NCBI RefSeq assembly: GCF_014201355.1
Contig: NZ_JACHEG010000007.1
Location: 62,001 to 126,000, forward strand
DNA: 64,000 nt
From: Aliirhizobium wenxiniae
Lineage (GTDB): Bacteria > Pseudomonadota > Alphaproteobacteria > Rhizobiales > Rhizobiaceae
Direction of reading: 5' to 3'
The position numbers and the translations under genes are program-made. This document shows, one piece after another, positions 42,017 to 50,820 of the stretch; the stretch's first letter is position 1; every line of letters begins with the position of its first letter. A model generated the notes under the pieces. It searched no databases and was not told the origin of the DNA. It was given only the letters and a program-made list of their open reading frames with translations.

Positions 42017-43419
42017 GCAACCAACTCTCTGCTGAAACACAGCTCCCGCCGACCGTCGCAAAACCCGGCTTCGATCGAAGCGCGCTGAAACCGGGCATCC
42101 TGCATTTCGGCCTCGGCGCTTTCCATCGCGCCCATCAGGGCATCTACACCCAGCGCGCGCTTGAGAGCGACTTCGGCCCGTGGGGTATCGTCGCCGTCAA
42201 TCTGCGCTCGCCCGAGCCGGTCGATGCACTGGCAATGCAGGATGGTCTCTATTCGATCACCGTGCGCGACAGCAATGGCGAAACGAGCGAGGTCGTCGGT
42301 GCCACAGTCGACTGGCTCTGCGCCGCAACCGATCGCGACCGGGTACTCACCTATCTCGCCAGCCCCTTCATCCACGTCGTTACCCTGACAGTCTCGGAAA
42401 AGGCATATGGCCTGCATCCGTCAACCGGCGGGCTCGACGAGGCGCATCCGGCCATCACCAACGACCTCGCCAATCCCGGCGCTCCCGTTGGCGCGGTCGG
42501 TTATCTCGTTGCGGGCCTTGCCTCCCGCCGCGAAAAGGGCATGCGCCCCTTCACCATTCTCTGCTGCGACAACTTGCCTTCCAACGGCAAGGTCGTCCGG
42601 CGGCTGGTCCTGGAAATGGCCGAGAGGCGCGACCCGCAACTGGCGAAATGGATCGAAGAGGAAGTGACCTTCCCCTCCTCCATGGTCGACCGCATCGTAC
42701 CCGCCGCGACCGACGAAACCCGCGCCCGTGCCAAAAGACTGATCAGCGTGGATGATGCATTGGCGCTCGATACCGAACCCTTCATGCAATGGGTGATCGA
42801 GGACGAATTCGTCTCCGGCCGTCCCGCCTGGGAAGCTGGTGGCGCTCTGTTCGTCCAAAATGTCGAACCCTATGAGAAGATGAAGCTTCGGCTTCTCAAC
42901 GGCTCGCACACGATGATCGCCCATCTCGGCCTGCTCAAAGGGCTGGAATGCGTGCGCGACGTGATGGCAGTGCCGGAATTCGTGGCGATGACACGCGAGC
43001 ATATGCGAGCGGCAGCCGCGACGCTCGATCCGGTCCCCGGCATCGATCTCGATCATTACATGAACCAGCTGATCGAGCGTTTCAGCAACCGCGCGATTGC
43101 CCATCGCAACATCCAGATCGCCATGGATTCCAGCCAGAAGCTGCCTCAGCGCATCCTTTCACCGGCGGTGGATGCATTGGCTTCAGGCTCAGACAGCGCA
43201 AGCTTTGCCCGCGTCGTCGGCCTCTGGATCGCCGCGCTCATCCGCTTCAAGGATTGCAACGATCCGCGTCGCGATGAGCTGTTGCAAGCAGCTCAGGCGG
43301 CCGATCCTCAGGATTACACGGCAGGCTTTGTCGCCATCGACGGCCTCATTCCGCCTTCGCTCGCCCAGTCGCGCGCCTGGCGCGATCGCGTCAACGCAGA
43401 GGTCGCGAAATGGTGCTGA
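42013..43419 (+). CDS. uxuB: Mannitol dehydrogenase family protein (fructuronate reductase/UxuB-like)
   Basis: A 468-residue long-chain polyol dehydrogenase, NAD-binding N-terminus ILHFGLGAFHRAHQGIYTQR (~29-48) and catalytic Lys/Asn/His region KLRLLNGSHTMIAHLG (~293-308). The family covers mannitol 2-dehydrogenase, fructuronate reductase and tagaturonate reductase. Direct coupling to uxuA (ATGA overlap) favours D-fructuronate to D-mannonate reduction. Confidence 0.88.
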   Translation: MSNQLSAETQLPPTVAKPGFDRSALKPGILHFGLGAFHRAHQGIYTQRALESDFGPWGIVAVNLRSPEPVDALAMQDGLYSITVRDSNGETSEVVGATVDWLCAATDRDRVLTYLASPFIHVVTLTVSEKAYGLHPSTGGLDEAHPAITNDLANPGAPVGAVGYLVAGLASRREKGMRPFTILCCDNLPSNGKVVRRLVLEMAERRDPQLAKWIEEEVTFPSSMVDRIVPAATDETRARAKRLISVDDALALDTEPFMQWVIEDEFVSGRPAWEAGGALFVQNVEPYEKMKLRLLNGSHTMIAHLGLLKGLECVRDVMAVPEFVAMTREHMRAAAATLDPVPGIDLDHYMNQLIERFSNRAIAHRNIQIAMDSSQKLPQRILSPAVDALASGSDSASFARVVGLWIAALIRFKDCNDPRRDELLQAAQAADPQDYTAGFVAIDGLIPPSLAQSRAWRDRVNAEVAKWC

Positions 43420-43462
43420 CGGAGAGTTTTAAGACACCCCAAAATCATCCCAGGAGTTCATC

Positions 43463-44473
43463 ATGAAGGCGCTCGTCTGCATCGAGCCCGGCCGCCTTGC
43501 GCTGGAAGACCGTCCCGAACCGGCACGCGACGAAGGCGAGGTCAAGGTCCGCATCCGCCATGTCGGCATCTGCGGCACGGATTTTCACATTTTTGCCGGC
43601 AAGCATCCCTTCCTCGAATATCCACGGGTCATGGGTCACGAACTCTCCGGCACAGTCGCGGAAGCGCCGGCCGGCAGCAAACTCAAGGCCGGCGAGCCTG
43701 TCTATATCGTTCCCTATCTCTCCTGTGGCACTTGCCAAGCCTGCCGCCGCTGCATCAGCAATGCCTGCCGCAACATTTCCGTGCTCGGCGTCCATAGTGA
43801 CGGGGGCATGGCCGAATATCTCTGCGTTCCCGAGGAGAACGTCATCCCGACGGGTAATATCCCGCTGGAGGATGCCGCGATGATCGAGTTCCTCGCGATC
43901 GGCGCCCATGGCGTCAAGCGCGGCGGCATCACCGCTGAAGACCGCGTGCTTGTCACCGGCTCCGGCCCGATCGGCATGTCGGCGATCATCTTCGCCAAGG
44001 CGCGCGGCGCGCATGTCACGGTCATGGACACGCGCGAGGACCGGCTCGCCTTCGCCGTCGAAAAGCTCGGCGCCGACGAAACGATCTTTGCCGATGCCGA
44101 CGCGGAGCAGGTGGCCGAGCGCCAGACCGGCGGCGAATGGTACGACGTCGTCATCGATGCCACCGGCAATGTCATTCCCATGCAGCGCGGTTTCCATTTC
44201 CTCGCCCATGGCGCGCGCTACGTGCTGCTTTCGGTCGTCCGTCAGGACGTCACCTTCTCGGACCCGGAATTCCACAAACGCGAGGCGACCCTGATCGCCA
44301 GCCGCAACGCCCAGCCGGATGATTTTGCCGAAGTCGTGCGCCAGATCGAAGCCGGCAAGGTCCCGACCCGCGCCCTCAACACCCATCGGGCGCCGCTTGC
44401 CGATGCGGTTAAACTCTTTTCCGAGTGGTCGAAACCGGAAGCCGGCGTGATCAAGGCCATTCTCGAGGTCTGA
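43463..44473 (+). CDS. Zinc-dependent dehydrogenase, L-gulonate 5-dehydrogenase/galactonate oxidoreductase-like
   Basis: A 336-residue medium-chain dehydrogenase. Catalytic zinc site: Cys in HVGICGTDFHIFAGKHP and His-Glu in VMGHELSG. Structural zinc: CGTCQACRRCISNAC. Rossmann VTGSGPIGMSAIIFA. It resembles RspB-type and L-gulonate 5-dehydrogenases, which make D-fructuronate. Together with the uxuB-like reductase and UxuA this would complete an L-gulonate to D-mannonate to KDG route; that assignment is inferred from the operon. AGGAG precedes the ATG. Last gene before a hairpin terminator. Confidence 0.83.
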   Translation: MKALVCIEPGRLALEDRPEPARDEGEVKVRIRHVGICGTDFHIFAGKHPFLEYPRVMGHELSGTVAEAPAGSKLKAGEPVYIVPYLSCGTCQACRRCISNACRNISVLGVHSDGGMAEYLCVPEENVIPTGNIPLEDAAMIEFLAIGAHGVKRGGITAEDRVLVTGSGPIGMSAIIFAKARGAHVTVMDTREDRLAFAVEKLGADETIFADADAEQVAERQTGGEWYDVVIDATGNVIPMQRGFHFLAHGARYVLLSVVRQDVTFSDPEFHKREATLIASRNAQPDDFAEVVRQIEAGKVPTRALNTHRAPLADAVKLFSEWSKPEAGVIKAILEV

Positions 44474-44491
44474 TACCTCCGCATCTCATAG

Positions 44492-44515
44492 AAAAGGCGC
44501 CGAAAGGCACCTTTT
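44492..44515. terminator. Bidirectional terminator between convergent sugar-acid operons
   Basis: AAAAGGCGCC - GAAA - GGCACCTTTT has A-rich and T-rich ends, one mismatch (G-U on the minus strand), 18 bases after the dehydrogenase stop and 23 bases after the fucD stop. Confidence 0.85.
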
Positions 44516-44538
44516 AGATATCCCGATTGCAGTTCCGA

Positions 44539-45828
44539 TCACGCCGCCTTGGGCCGTCCGAACTGATAGGCCTGGATCGACTGCGGCTTCATCTCGATCG
44601 AAAATCCGGCCCGCAACGGTGGCATATAGGCGGCATCCTTGATCACGCAGGGATCAAGGAAATGTTCGTGCAGATGGTCGACATATTCGATCACCCTGCC
44701 CTCTTTCGTACCCGACACCGCGATGTAGTCGATCATCGACAGGTGCTGCACATATTCGCAAAGGCCGACGCCACCCGCATGCGGCCAGACCGCCTTGCCG
44801 TATTTGGCCGCGATCAGCAGCACAGCCAGCACCTCGTTCAGCCCGCCCATGCGGCAGGCATCGATCTGCACGATATCGATCGCGCCCTCGGCGATGAACT
44901 GCTTGAACATGATGCGATTCTGGCACATTTCGCCGGTCGCCACCTTCACCGGCGCGATCGCCTCGCGGATCTTCTTGTGCCCCGCCACATCATCCGGGCT
45001 GGTCGGCTCCTCGATGAAGAAAGGTTTGGCGAAAGCGAGCGCCTTCACCCAGTCGATCGCCTGATCGACATCCCAGACCTGGTTGGCATCGATCATCATG
45101 TAGCGATCCGGACCGATCACCTCGCGGCAAATGGTGAGCCTGCGGATATCGTCTTCCAGATCACGTCCGACCTTCACCTTCACATGGCTGAATCCGGCGT
45201 CGACGGCCTCCTGCGCCAGGCGGCGCAGCTTGTCGTCGGGATAACCGAGCCAGCCCGCCGAGGTCGTGTAGCAGGCATAACCTTCCTTCTCGAGGATGGC
45301 GATCCGCTCCGCTTTGCCCGCTTCGGCCTTGCGCAGGATGTCGAGCGCCTCGTCGCGTGTCAGCGCATCGGTCAGATAACGGTAGTCGACGATATCGGCG
45401 ATCTCTTCCGGCGACATGGTGGCCACGAATTTCCACACCGGCATGCCCGCTTCCTTGGCAAGCGCATCCCAGAACGCGTTGACGACGGCACCGGTCGCCA
45501 GATGCATGGCCCCCTTGTCCGGGCCGATCCAGCGCAACTGGCTGTCGCCGGTCAGGTGCCGCCAGAATTTGCCGGGGTTGGCGCGCATTTCCGACAGGTC
45601 CTTGCCGATCACCAGATGCCGCATCGCCTCGATCGCCATGCAGACGATGTCGTTGCCGCGGCCGATGGTGAAGGTCAGGCCGTGACCCTCGATCCCTTCG
45701 CGATCGGTTTCGAGGATGACATAGGCCGCCGAATAATCCGGATCGGGGTTCATCGCATCGGACCCGTCAAGGCTTGCCGAAGTCGGGAAGCGAAGGTCGA
45801 AAACACGAAGATTGGTGATGCGGGTCAT
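44539..45828 (-). CDS. fucD: L-fuconate dehydratase
   Basis: A 429-residue enolase-superfamily enzyme converting L-fuconate to 2-keto-3-deoxy-L-fuconate. It is highly FucD-like: FPTSASLDGSDAMNPDPDYS near the N-terminus, YACYTTSAGWLGYPDDKLRR mid-protein. The KxK motif is in SHVKVKVGRD; metal ligands are in MIDANQVWD, IEEPTSPDD and VATGEMCQNR; HAGGVGLCEYVQHL lies near the C-terminus. ATG 45828 follows GAGGAGG. It is the last gene of a nine-gene operon; products of the upstream genes make its substrate and consume its product. Confidence 0.94.
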   Translation of the reverse strand: MTRITNLRVFDLRFPTSASLDGSDAMNPDPDYSAAYVILETDREGIEGHGLTFTIGRGNDIVCMAIEAMRHLVIGKDLSEMRANPGKFWRHLTGDSQLRWIGPDKGAMHLATGAVVNAFWDALAKEAGMPVWKFVATMSPEEIADIVDYRYLTDALTRDEALDILRKAEAGKAERIAILEKEGYACYTTSAGWLGYPDDKLRRLAQEAVDAGFSHVKVKVGRDLEDDIRRLTICREVIGPDRYMMIDANQVWDVDQAIDWVKALAFAKPFFIEEPTSPDDVAGHKKIREAIAPVKVATGEMCQNRIMFKQFIAEGAIDIVQIDACRMGGLNEVLAVLLIAAKYGKAVWPHAGGVGLCEYVQHLSMIDYIAVSGTKEGRVIEYVDHLHEHFLDPCVIKDAAYMPPLRAGFSIEMKPQSIQAYQFGRPKAA

Positions 45829-45903
45829 TGCGGCCTCCTCTGCCGGCTTAATTCTCATGAAATCGGCGCGCCAGCCTCCAAACCGGCGCGCCGATCAGTC
45901 GTC

Positions 45904-46749
45904 TTAGATATCGGCGACGAAGGTCTGCTTCTGCGTACCGAGACCTTCGATGCCGAGTTCCACGACATCGCCGGCCTTCAGGTAACGCGGCGGCTTCAGG
46001 CCCATGCCGACGCCCGGAGGCGTACCGGTGGAGATCACATCGCCCGGATGCAGCGACATGAACTGCGACAGGTAGGAGACGAGGAAGGCGACGCCATAGA
46101 CCATGGTCTTCGATGAGCCGTCCTGCTGCGTCTCGCCATTCACCTTCAGCCACATGGCAAGGTTCTGTGGGTCCGGAATTTCATCCTTCGTCACCAGCCA
46201 CGGACCCATCGGGCCGAACGTGTCGCAGGATTTTCCCTTGGTCCACTGACCCGAACGTTCGGTCTGGAAGGCGCGTTCAGAGACGTCATTGGTAACGCAG
46301 TAACCGGCAACGTAGTCCAGCGCTTCCGCCTCGCTCACGTATTTTGCGGTCTTGCCGATAACCACAGCGAGTTCGACTTCCCAGTCGGTCTTTTCCGAAC
46401 CGCGCGGAATGGTGACATTGTCGTTCGGGCCGACGATGGCCGAAGACGCCTTCATGAAGATGATCGGCTCCGGCGGCACCGTCGCGCCGGTTTCGGCAGC
46501 GTGGTCGGAATAGTTGAGGCCGATGCAGATGAACTTGCCGGTGCCGGCAACGCAGGGGCCGAGACGCGGATTGCCTTCGACCAGTGGCAGGCTCTTCGCA
46601 TCGATCGCGCCGAGCTTCGCGAGCGCATCGGGGGCAAGTGCTGCGCCCGAAAGATCGGAAACATGGGCGGAGAGATCGCGGATCTTGCCGTCGGCATCAA
46701 CGATCGCTGGCTTCTCAGCGCCGGGCGCACCATAACGGAGGAATTTCAT
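45904..46749 (-). CDS. Fumarylacetoacetate hydrolase family protein (2,4-diketo-3-deoxy-L-fuconate hydrolase-like)
   Basis: A 281-residue FAH-fold enzyme. Metal-binding carboxylates lie in DWEVELAVVIGKTAKYVS, with NYSDHAAETGATVPPEPIIF before it and VSYLSQFMSLHPGDVISTGT followed by PPGVG toward the C-terminus. In the non-phosphorylated L-fucose pathway this family cleaves 2,4-diketo-3-deoxy-L-fuconate to pyruvate and L-lactate. That role fits its place between fucD and the SDR gene. Confidence 0.9.
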   Translation of the reverse strand: MKFLRYGAPGAEKPAIVDADGKIRDLSAHVSDLSGAALAPDALAKLGAIDAKSLPLVEGNPRLGPCVAGTGKFICIGLNYSDHAAETGATVPPEPIIFMKASSAIVGPNDNVTIPRGSEKTDWEVELAVVIGKTAKYVSEAEALDYVAGYCVTNDVSERAFQTERSGQWTKGKSCDTFGPMGPWLVTKDEIPDPQNLAMWLKVNGETQQDGSSKTMVYGVAFLVSYLSQFMSLHPGDVISTGTPPGVGMGLKPPRYLKAGDVVELGIEGLGTQKQTFVADI

Positions 46750-46790
46750 GGAATAGTCCTTTCAGTTCAAACTTCGCTTTTCAAAATGGC

Positions 46791-47525
46791 TCAGATCGAC
46801 CAGCCGCCGTCGATACCGACAGCCTGACCGGTAGTGTAGGTAGCGCCGGCGAGATAGACCGCCAGTTCCGCGATTTCTTCCGGGCTGCCGAGGCGTCCCA
46901 TCGGCTGACGGGCGATAAAGGCCGCGCGAGCCTCCTCGTAATTCCCTTGAGCGCGCATGCGCTGTTCCAGCGACGGGCTTTCAACGGTACCGGGGCAGAT
47001 CGCATTGCAGCGAATGCCGCGCGTCACATAGTCGGCGGCAATCGCCTTGGTCAGGCCGATCACGGCTGCCTTGGTCGTGCCATAGGCGCAGCGGTTCGGC
47101 ACGCCCTTGGAGCTCGATGCGATCGAGGCCATGTTGATGATCGCGCCGTCGCCGCGCTCCAGCATGCCCGGCAGCACGGCCCTGATCGTGCGAACCATGG
47201 CGCGGACATTGAGATCAAAGGCGAAATCGAGATCCTTGTCCGACATTTCCAGCACCGAGCCGCCATGCACGACGCCGGCGCAGTTGAACAGAACATCGAC
47301 TGCCCCGACGCGCTCGAAAAATGCCGTCACCGACGCGCCGTCCAGCACATCGAGCTTTGCCGTCTCGATACCGGCTTCACCGTTCAGCGTCGCCAGTGCT
47401 TCATCATTGATATCGGTCGCCCAGACCTTGGCACCGGCGCTCGCATAGGCCAATGCGCTGGCCCGCCCGATTCCCTGACCGGCGGCAGTCACCACGACCA
47501 CCTTGCCTCCTAGCTTACCTGTCAT
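46791..47525 (-). CDS. Short-chain dehydrogenase (2-keto-3-deoxy-L-fuconate dehydrogenase-like)
   Basis: A 244-residue classical SDR. Cofactor loop TAAGQGIGRASALAYASAG (~13-31), Asp in WATDINDEAL favours NAD, NCAGVVHGGS, and catalytic Ser-Tyr-Lys in NMASIASSSKG and CAYGTTKAAVIGL. The position between the FAH-like and mutarotase genes predicts oxidation of 2-keto-3-deoxy-L-fuconate at C4. Twelve bases from the mutarotase gene. Confidence 0.9.
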   Translation of the reverse strand: MTGKLGGKVVVVTAAGQGIGRASALAYASAGAKVWATDINDEALATLNGEAGIETAKLDVLDGASVTAFFERVGAVDVLFNCAGVVHGGSVLEMSDKDLDFAFDLNVRAMVRTIRAVLPGMLERGDGAIINMASIASSSKGVPNRCAYGTTKAAVIGLTKAIAADYVTRGIRCNAICPGTVESPSLEQRMRAQGNYEEARAAFIARQPMGRLGSPEEIAELAVYLAGATYTTGQAVGIDGGWSI

Positions 47526-47537
47526 CTCTTCTCCCTT

Positions 47538-47867
47538 TCAGTCCAGATGGAACACCTCATCCATCGATGCCCACCATTCCCCATCCTTTCGCGTTGCGAA
47601 AGGCCTTTGGCAGGGAATACAGTACGACCACCATTCCTGGTTCTTTTCACTGGCCGCCATTTTCGCCATATCTGCAGCGAAATCAGTGCCATGATACTCC
47701 CAATAACCGAACAGCAAATTCTCCGGCTCGCGCAGGAATATCGAGTAGTTGGAGATATTGCAGCGCGATATGAGATCAAGGACCTCCGGCCATACGGCCG
47801 CATGCAGCGCCTTGTATTCCTCGACCTTGTCCGGCGCGAGGCCGATCACCATTCCCATCCTCTGCAT
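47538..47867 (-). CDS. L-rhamnose mutarotase-family protein (putative L-fucose mutarotase)
   Basis: A 109-residue RhaM-type (DUF718) protein that interconverts sugar anomers. Conserved LHAAVWPEVLDLISRCNISN (~20-40), SIFLREPENLLFGYWEYHG and the Trp-rich end EWWSYCIPCQRP...EWWASMDEVFHLD are visible. Such genes sit in fucose and rhamnose operons and speed delivery of the right anomer to the dehydrogenase. The sugar is inferred from the operon. Both neighbours are within 12 bases. Confidence 0.88.
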   Translation of the reverse strand: MQRMGMVIGLAPDKVEEYKALHAAVWPEVLDLISRCNISNYSIFLREPENLLFGYWEYHGTDFAADMAKMAASEKNQEWWSYCIPCQRPFATRKDGEWWASMDEVFHLD

Positions 47868-47876
47868 GTCATTTCC

Positions 47877-48689
47877 TCACGGCCGATAGAAGCGCCGGGC
47901 GTTGCCGCCGAACACTGCCTCATGATCCAGCTTCGGCACGATCTCACGGCACTGTTCGATCCATCCCGCATAACTTCCGGCCAGATTGACGACAGGCCAA
48001 TCGCTGCCCCAGATCACCCGATCAGCCCCGAACAGGTCGAGGATCGTCTCGATATAGGGCCTCAGCGCTTCGGGTTTCTGATCGCCCGCCTCCGTCAGCA
48101 GGCCCGAAAGTTTGCAGCAGACATTGTCGAGTTCCGCCAGCCGCAGCATGGCATGCCGCCAGTCGCGATAGTGACCGAATGCGATCCGTGGCTTCGCCCC
48201 ATGATCGATAACAACGGGCAGGCCGGGATGGCGGCGGGCAAAGGCATGCAGCGCCGAAAGATGCGGCTCCAGAACCAGAGCATCGAAAACCAGGTGATGC
48301 GCCATCATCGCCTCGACAGCCGGCTCCAGCGCCGGATCGTCGATCCAGTCGGGATCGGCAATCCCCTGCAGCATCGGCCGCAGCCCTTTCAGCTTCGGCG
48401 ACGTCGCAAGATCGGCGATCACCGCCGGCGCATCCGCGGCCTTCATGTCCATCCAGCCGACCACACCGAGGATGGTGTCGCTCTGTTCTGCAAGCCCCAG
48501 TATGAAGCGCGTATCCTCGACGCTCGGCAGCGATTGTACGAGGATCGTGCCGTCAACACCGGCTGCCTCGATCTCCGGCACCAAATCGGCCGGCAGGAAA
48601 TCGCGATGGATCGCGGCGAGTTCCGGCGGCGGCCAGCCGCCCTTGCGGTCCTTCATCAGCCAGAAATGCTGGTGGGCGTCGATTATCAT
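47877..48689 (-). CDS. Amidohydrolase-family lactonase (L-fuconolactonase-like)
   Basis: A 270-residue TIM-barrel hydrolase of the amidohydrolase_2 type. It opens MIIDAHQHFWLM (metal His-x-His), with VIDHGAKPRIAFGHY (~155-170), NVCCKLSGLLTEAG and VIWGSDWPVVNLAG containing the late metal Asp. It should open L-fucono-lactone to L-fuconate. ATG 48689 lies five bases after the aldo/keto reductase stop with TGAGG nearby; a start at 48716 would overlap that gene by 23 bases. Confidence 0.9.
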   Translation of the reverse strand: MIIDAHQHFWLMKDRKGGWPPPELAAIHRDFLPADLVPEIEAAGVDGTILVQSLPSVEDTRFILGLAEQSDTILGVVGWMDMKAADAPAVIADLATSPKLKGLRPMLQGIADPDWIDDPALEPAVEAMMAHHLVFDALVLEPHLSALHAFARRHPGLPVVIDHGAKPRIAFGHYRDWRHAMLRLAELDNVCCKLSGLLTEAGDQKPEALRPYIETILDLFGADRVIWGSDWPVVNLAGSYAGWIEQCREIVPKLDHEAVFGGNARRFYRP

Positions 48690-48693
48690 CGCC

Positions 48694-49701
48694 TCAGCCA
48701 CCCGCAACCGCTGCATCGGTCGATATTACGCCCTTGTCCTTCAGCCGCGTCCAGAAGGATGCCGGAATCGCCTGCTCAAACCAGCCGACATTGGCCTTCA
48801 TCTGTTCGGCGTTGCGCGCCCCGGAAACGACGGTGACCACGGCCGGATGCAAAGCCGGAAACGCCAGCGCCGCTGCCTGCATGGCTACACCTTCGGCCTC
48901 ACAGGCCGCTTCGATTTCACCAACACGCGCTAAAATATCGGCCGGCGCCTCGGCGTAATTGAACTTGCGATTGCCAGCGAGAAGCCCGGAGTTGAACGCG
49001 CCGGCAACGACGATGCCGACACCTTCACGATGGCAGCGGTCGAGCAGCGCCAGGCTTTCCTGCTCCAGCAGCGTATAACGTCCGGCGAGCATCGAGACAT
49101 CGATATCGCATTCGTCCATCGCGTCGGCGATGACCTGCCATTCGTTGACGCCGAGCCCGATCGCCTTGACCAGACCGGCCACGCGCAATTCGCCCAGCGC
49201 GCGGAACCCGCCGCCCTTGGTCAGTTGATCCCAGTAGTGCTGATGAAGATCGCCATGGGTCGCACGGCCGATATCGTGGACAAAAAGCACATCCGGCGCG
49301 AACATGCCGAGACGCTGCCGGCTGTCCTCAAAGGAGCGCATGATCGCATCATAGCTGTAATCGTATTTCGGCCGGAACGGCAGCGGTGCAACGAACGCAT
49401 CCTCTTCTGCGCCCACCGTATTGTCCGGCAGCATCACCCGCCCGACCTTGGTGCTGAGCACATACTCGTCGCGCTCATGGTCCGTCACCATTGTTCCAAG
49501 CCGACGCTCCGAGCGGGTATAACCGTAAAATGGCGCCGTATCGAAATAGCGGATGCCCGCGTCCCAGGCCGCCTCGAAGGCGCCGAGCGATTCCTGATAG
49601 GGGGTGAGCCGGTAGAGATTGCCCATCTGGGCACAACCGAGCCCCATGAGCGTAAACGAGACGTCGCGATTGCGCAGTCTGCGCTTGTCTGAAACCTTCA
49701 T
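48694..49701 (-). CDS. Aldo/keto reductase (L-fucose dehydrogenase/threo-aldose 1-dehydrogenase-like)
   Basis: A 335-residue (beta/alpha)8 oxidoreductase. The catalytic set is Asp and Tyr in YFDTAPFYGYTRSERRLG (~52-69), Lys in LSTKVGR and His in DVLFVHDIGRATHGD. It resembles D-threo-aldose 1-dehydrogenases, which oxidise L-fucose and D-arabinose to the lactone. It would catalyse the first step before the lactonase. A GC-rich hairpin lies between it and the binding-protein gene. Confidence 0.9.
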   Translation of the reverse strand: MKVSDKRRLRNRDVSFTLMGLGCAQMGNLYRLTPYQESLGAFEAAWDAGIRYFDTAPFYGYTRSERRLGTMVTDHERDEYVLSTKVGRVMLPDNTVGAEEDAFVAPLPFRPKYDYSYDAIMRSFEDSRQRLGMFAPDVLFVHDIGRATHGDLHQHYWDQLTKGGGFRALGELRVAGLVKAIGLGVNEWQVIADAMDECDIDVSMLAGRYTLLEQESLALLDRCHREGVGIVVAGAFNSGLLAGNRKFNYAEAPADILARVGEIEAACEAEGVAMQAAALAFPALHPAVVTVVSGARNAEQMKANVGWFEQAIPASFWTRLKDKGVISTDAAVAGG

Positions 49702-49735
49702 GATATCCTGAATTCCCGATCGTGATCGAAAAGGA

Positions 49736-49762
49736 GCGCGCGAGCGAAAAACACCCGCGCGC
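49736..49762 (-). repeat. Intercistronic hairpin after the sugar-binding-protein gene
   Basis: GCGCGCG (49756-49762 complement) pairs with CGCGCGC (49736-49742 complement) around a 13-base T-rich loop, eight bases after the binding-protein stop, then TCCTTTTC. Likely partial terminator or 3'-end stabiliser. Confidence 0.55.
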
Positions 49763-49770
49763 CGGTCATT

Positions 49771-50715
49771 TTAGTAGAGAACGTTCTTGGCTTCCGGCTT
49801 GTCGATATTGTCCTTGGTCACCACGACGACGCCGGTATCGACGGTCTTTTCGACCTTCTGTTTGCCGAGGATGGAAAGCAGCGTCTCGATGCCCTTCTCG
49901 CCCATCTGGTAGGAACCCTGCACGACGGTCGCGGTCAGCGTACCGTCCTTGACGAATTCCTGCAGGTCTTGGTTACCGTCGAAACCGATCGCCACGACCT
50001 TGCCCGCCTTGCCGGCCTGCTTGATCGCCCGGCCCATGCCGATCGCGGTCGGTTCGTTGGCGCCGAAAATGCCCTTCAGGTCGCTATTGGCGGCCAGGAC
50101 GTCGGTCGTCTGGTTAAGCGCCGTCGCCATCTGCGACTGCGAATAATAAGGCCCAACGACTTCGAGCTTGGAATTGGCCTTGATATAATCGGTGAAACCG
50201 CCGACGCGGCCGATCTCCGAACCGGCACCGGCAACATAGGACATGACGGCGATCTTGCCGGTCGTGCCAACCTTCTCGATCAGCGCCTTCGCCGCCAGTT
50301 CACCGGCCTTGCGGTTATCGGTGGCGAGGAAGGACTGGTAATATTTGTCCGAACCTTCGGAAAGCTGGCTGTCGATGATGACGACCGGGATACGGGCTTC
50401 CCAGGCCTTCTTCACCGCCGGCACAAGCGCATCGGGGTCGGACGGCGCAAGCAGGATCGCCGCGACCTTACGGTTCACGGCGTTTTCCACCATGTTGACC
50501 TCGTCGGCGATGGCCGATTCCGCCGCCGGGCCCTGGAAGGTCATCGTGTGTTCGCCCTTGGCAGAGCCGATCGCGGCTTCGGCACCCTTCTGCACGTTCT
50601 GCCAGAAGGTCGAGTTGACCGTCTTGACGATCACGGCGATTTCGCCGGCCGATGCGGCGGAAGCTCCGGCAAAGGCAAGTGCCGACGCCATCAGGACCGT
50701 TGCAAGTCTACGCAT
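49771..50715 (-). CDS. Sugar ABC transporter substrate-binding protein (RbsB family)
   Basis: A 314-residue periplasmic protein with signal MRRLATVLMASALAFAGASA (cleavage near ASAG). The mature start EIAVIVKTVNSTFWQNVQKG and the core VVIIDSQLSEGSDKYYQSFL, NEPTAIGMGRAIKQAG and VVAIGFDGNQDLQEFVKDGT mark the CUT2 family. ATG 50715 follows GAGGAGGAAAG. L-fucose is the predicted ligand because the downstream enzymes form an L-fucose pathway. Confidence 0.92.
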   Translation of the reverse strand: MRRLATVLMASALAFAGASAASAGEIAVIVKTVNSTFWQNVQKGAEAAIGSAKGEHTMTFQGPAAESAIADEVNMVENAVNRKVAAILLAPSDPDALVPAVKKAWEARIPVVIIDSQLSEGSDKYYQSFLATDNRKAGELAAKALIEKVGTTGKIAVMSYVAGAGSEIGRVGGFTDYIKANSKLEVVGPYYSQSQMATALNQTTDVLAANSDLKGIFGANEPTAIGMGRAIKQAGKAGKVVAIGFDGNQDLQEFVKDGTLTATVVQGSYQMGEKGIETLLSILGKQKVEKTVDTGVVVVTKDNIDKPEAKNVLY

Positions 50716-50754
50716 GTCTTTCCTCCTCGAATGGCCCCGAAGGACCTGTTGTGA

Positions 50755-50775
50755 GGGAAGGCTCCTCCCCTTCCC
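50755..50775 (-). repeat. Hairpin in the permease/binding-protein spacer
   Basis: GGGAAGG (50755-50761) and CCTTCCC (50769-50775) are perfect complements around seven bases, in the 105-base spacer between the permease stop and the binding-protein start. Confidence 0.45.
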
Positions 50776-50820
50776 GTGGCTTGGCATTTTCAGGCCCGGC
50801 CCCCGGCCGTTCCCTTTTCT

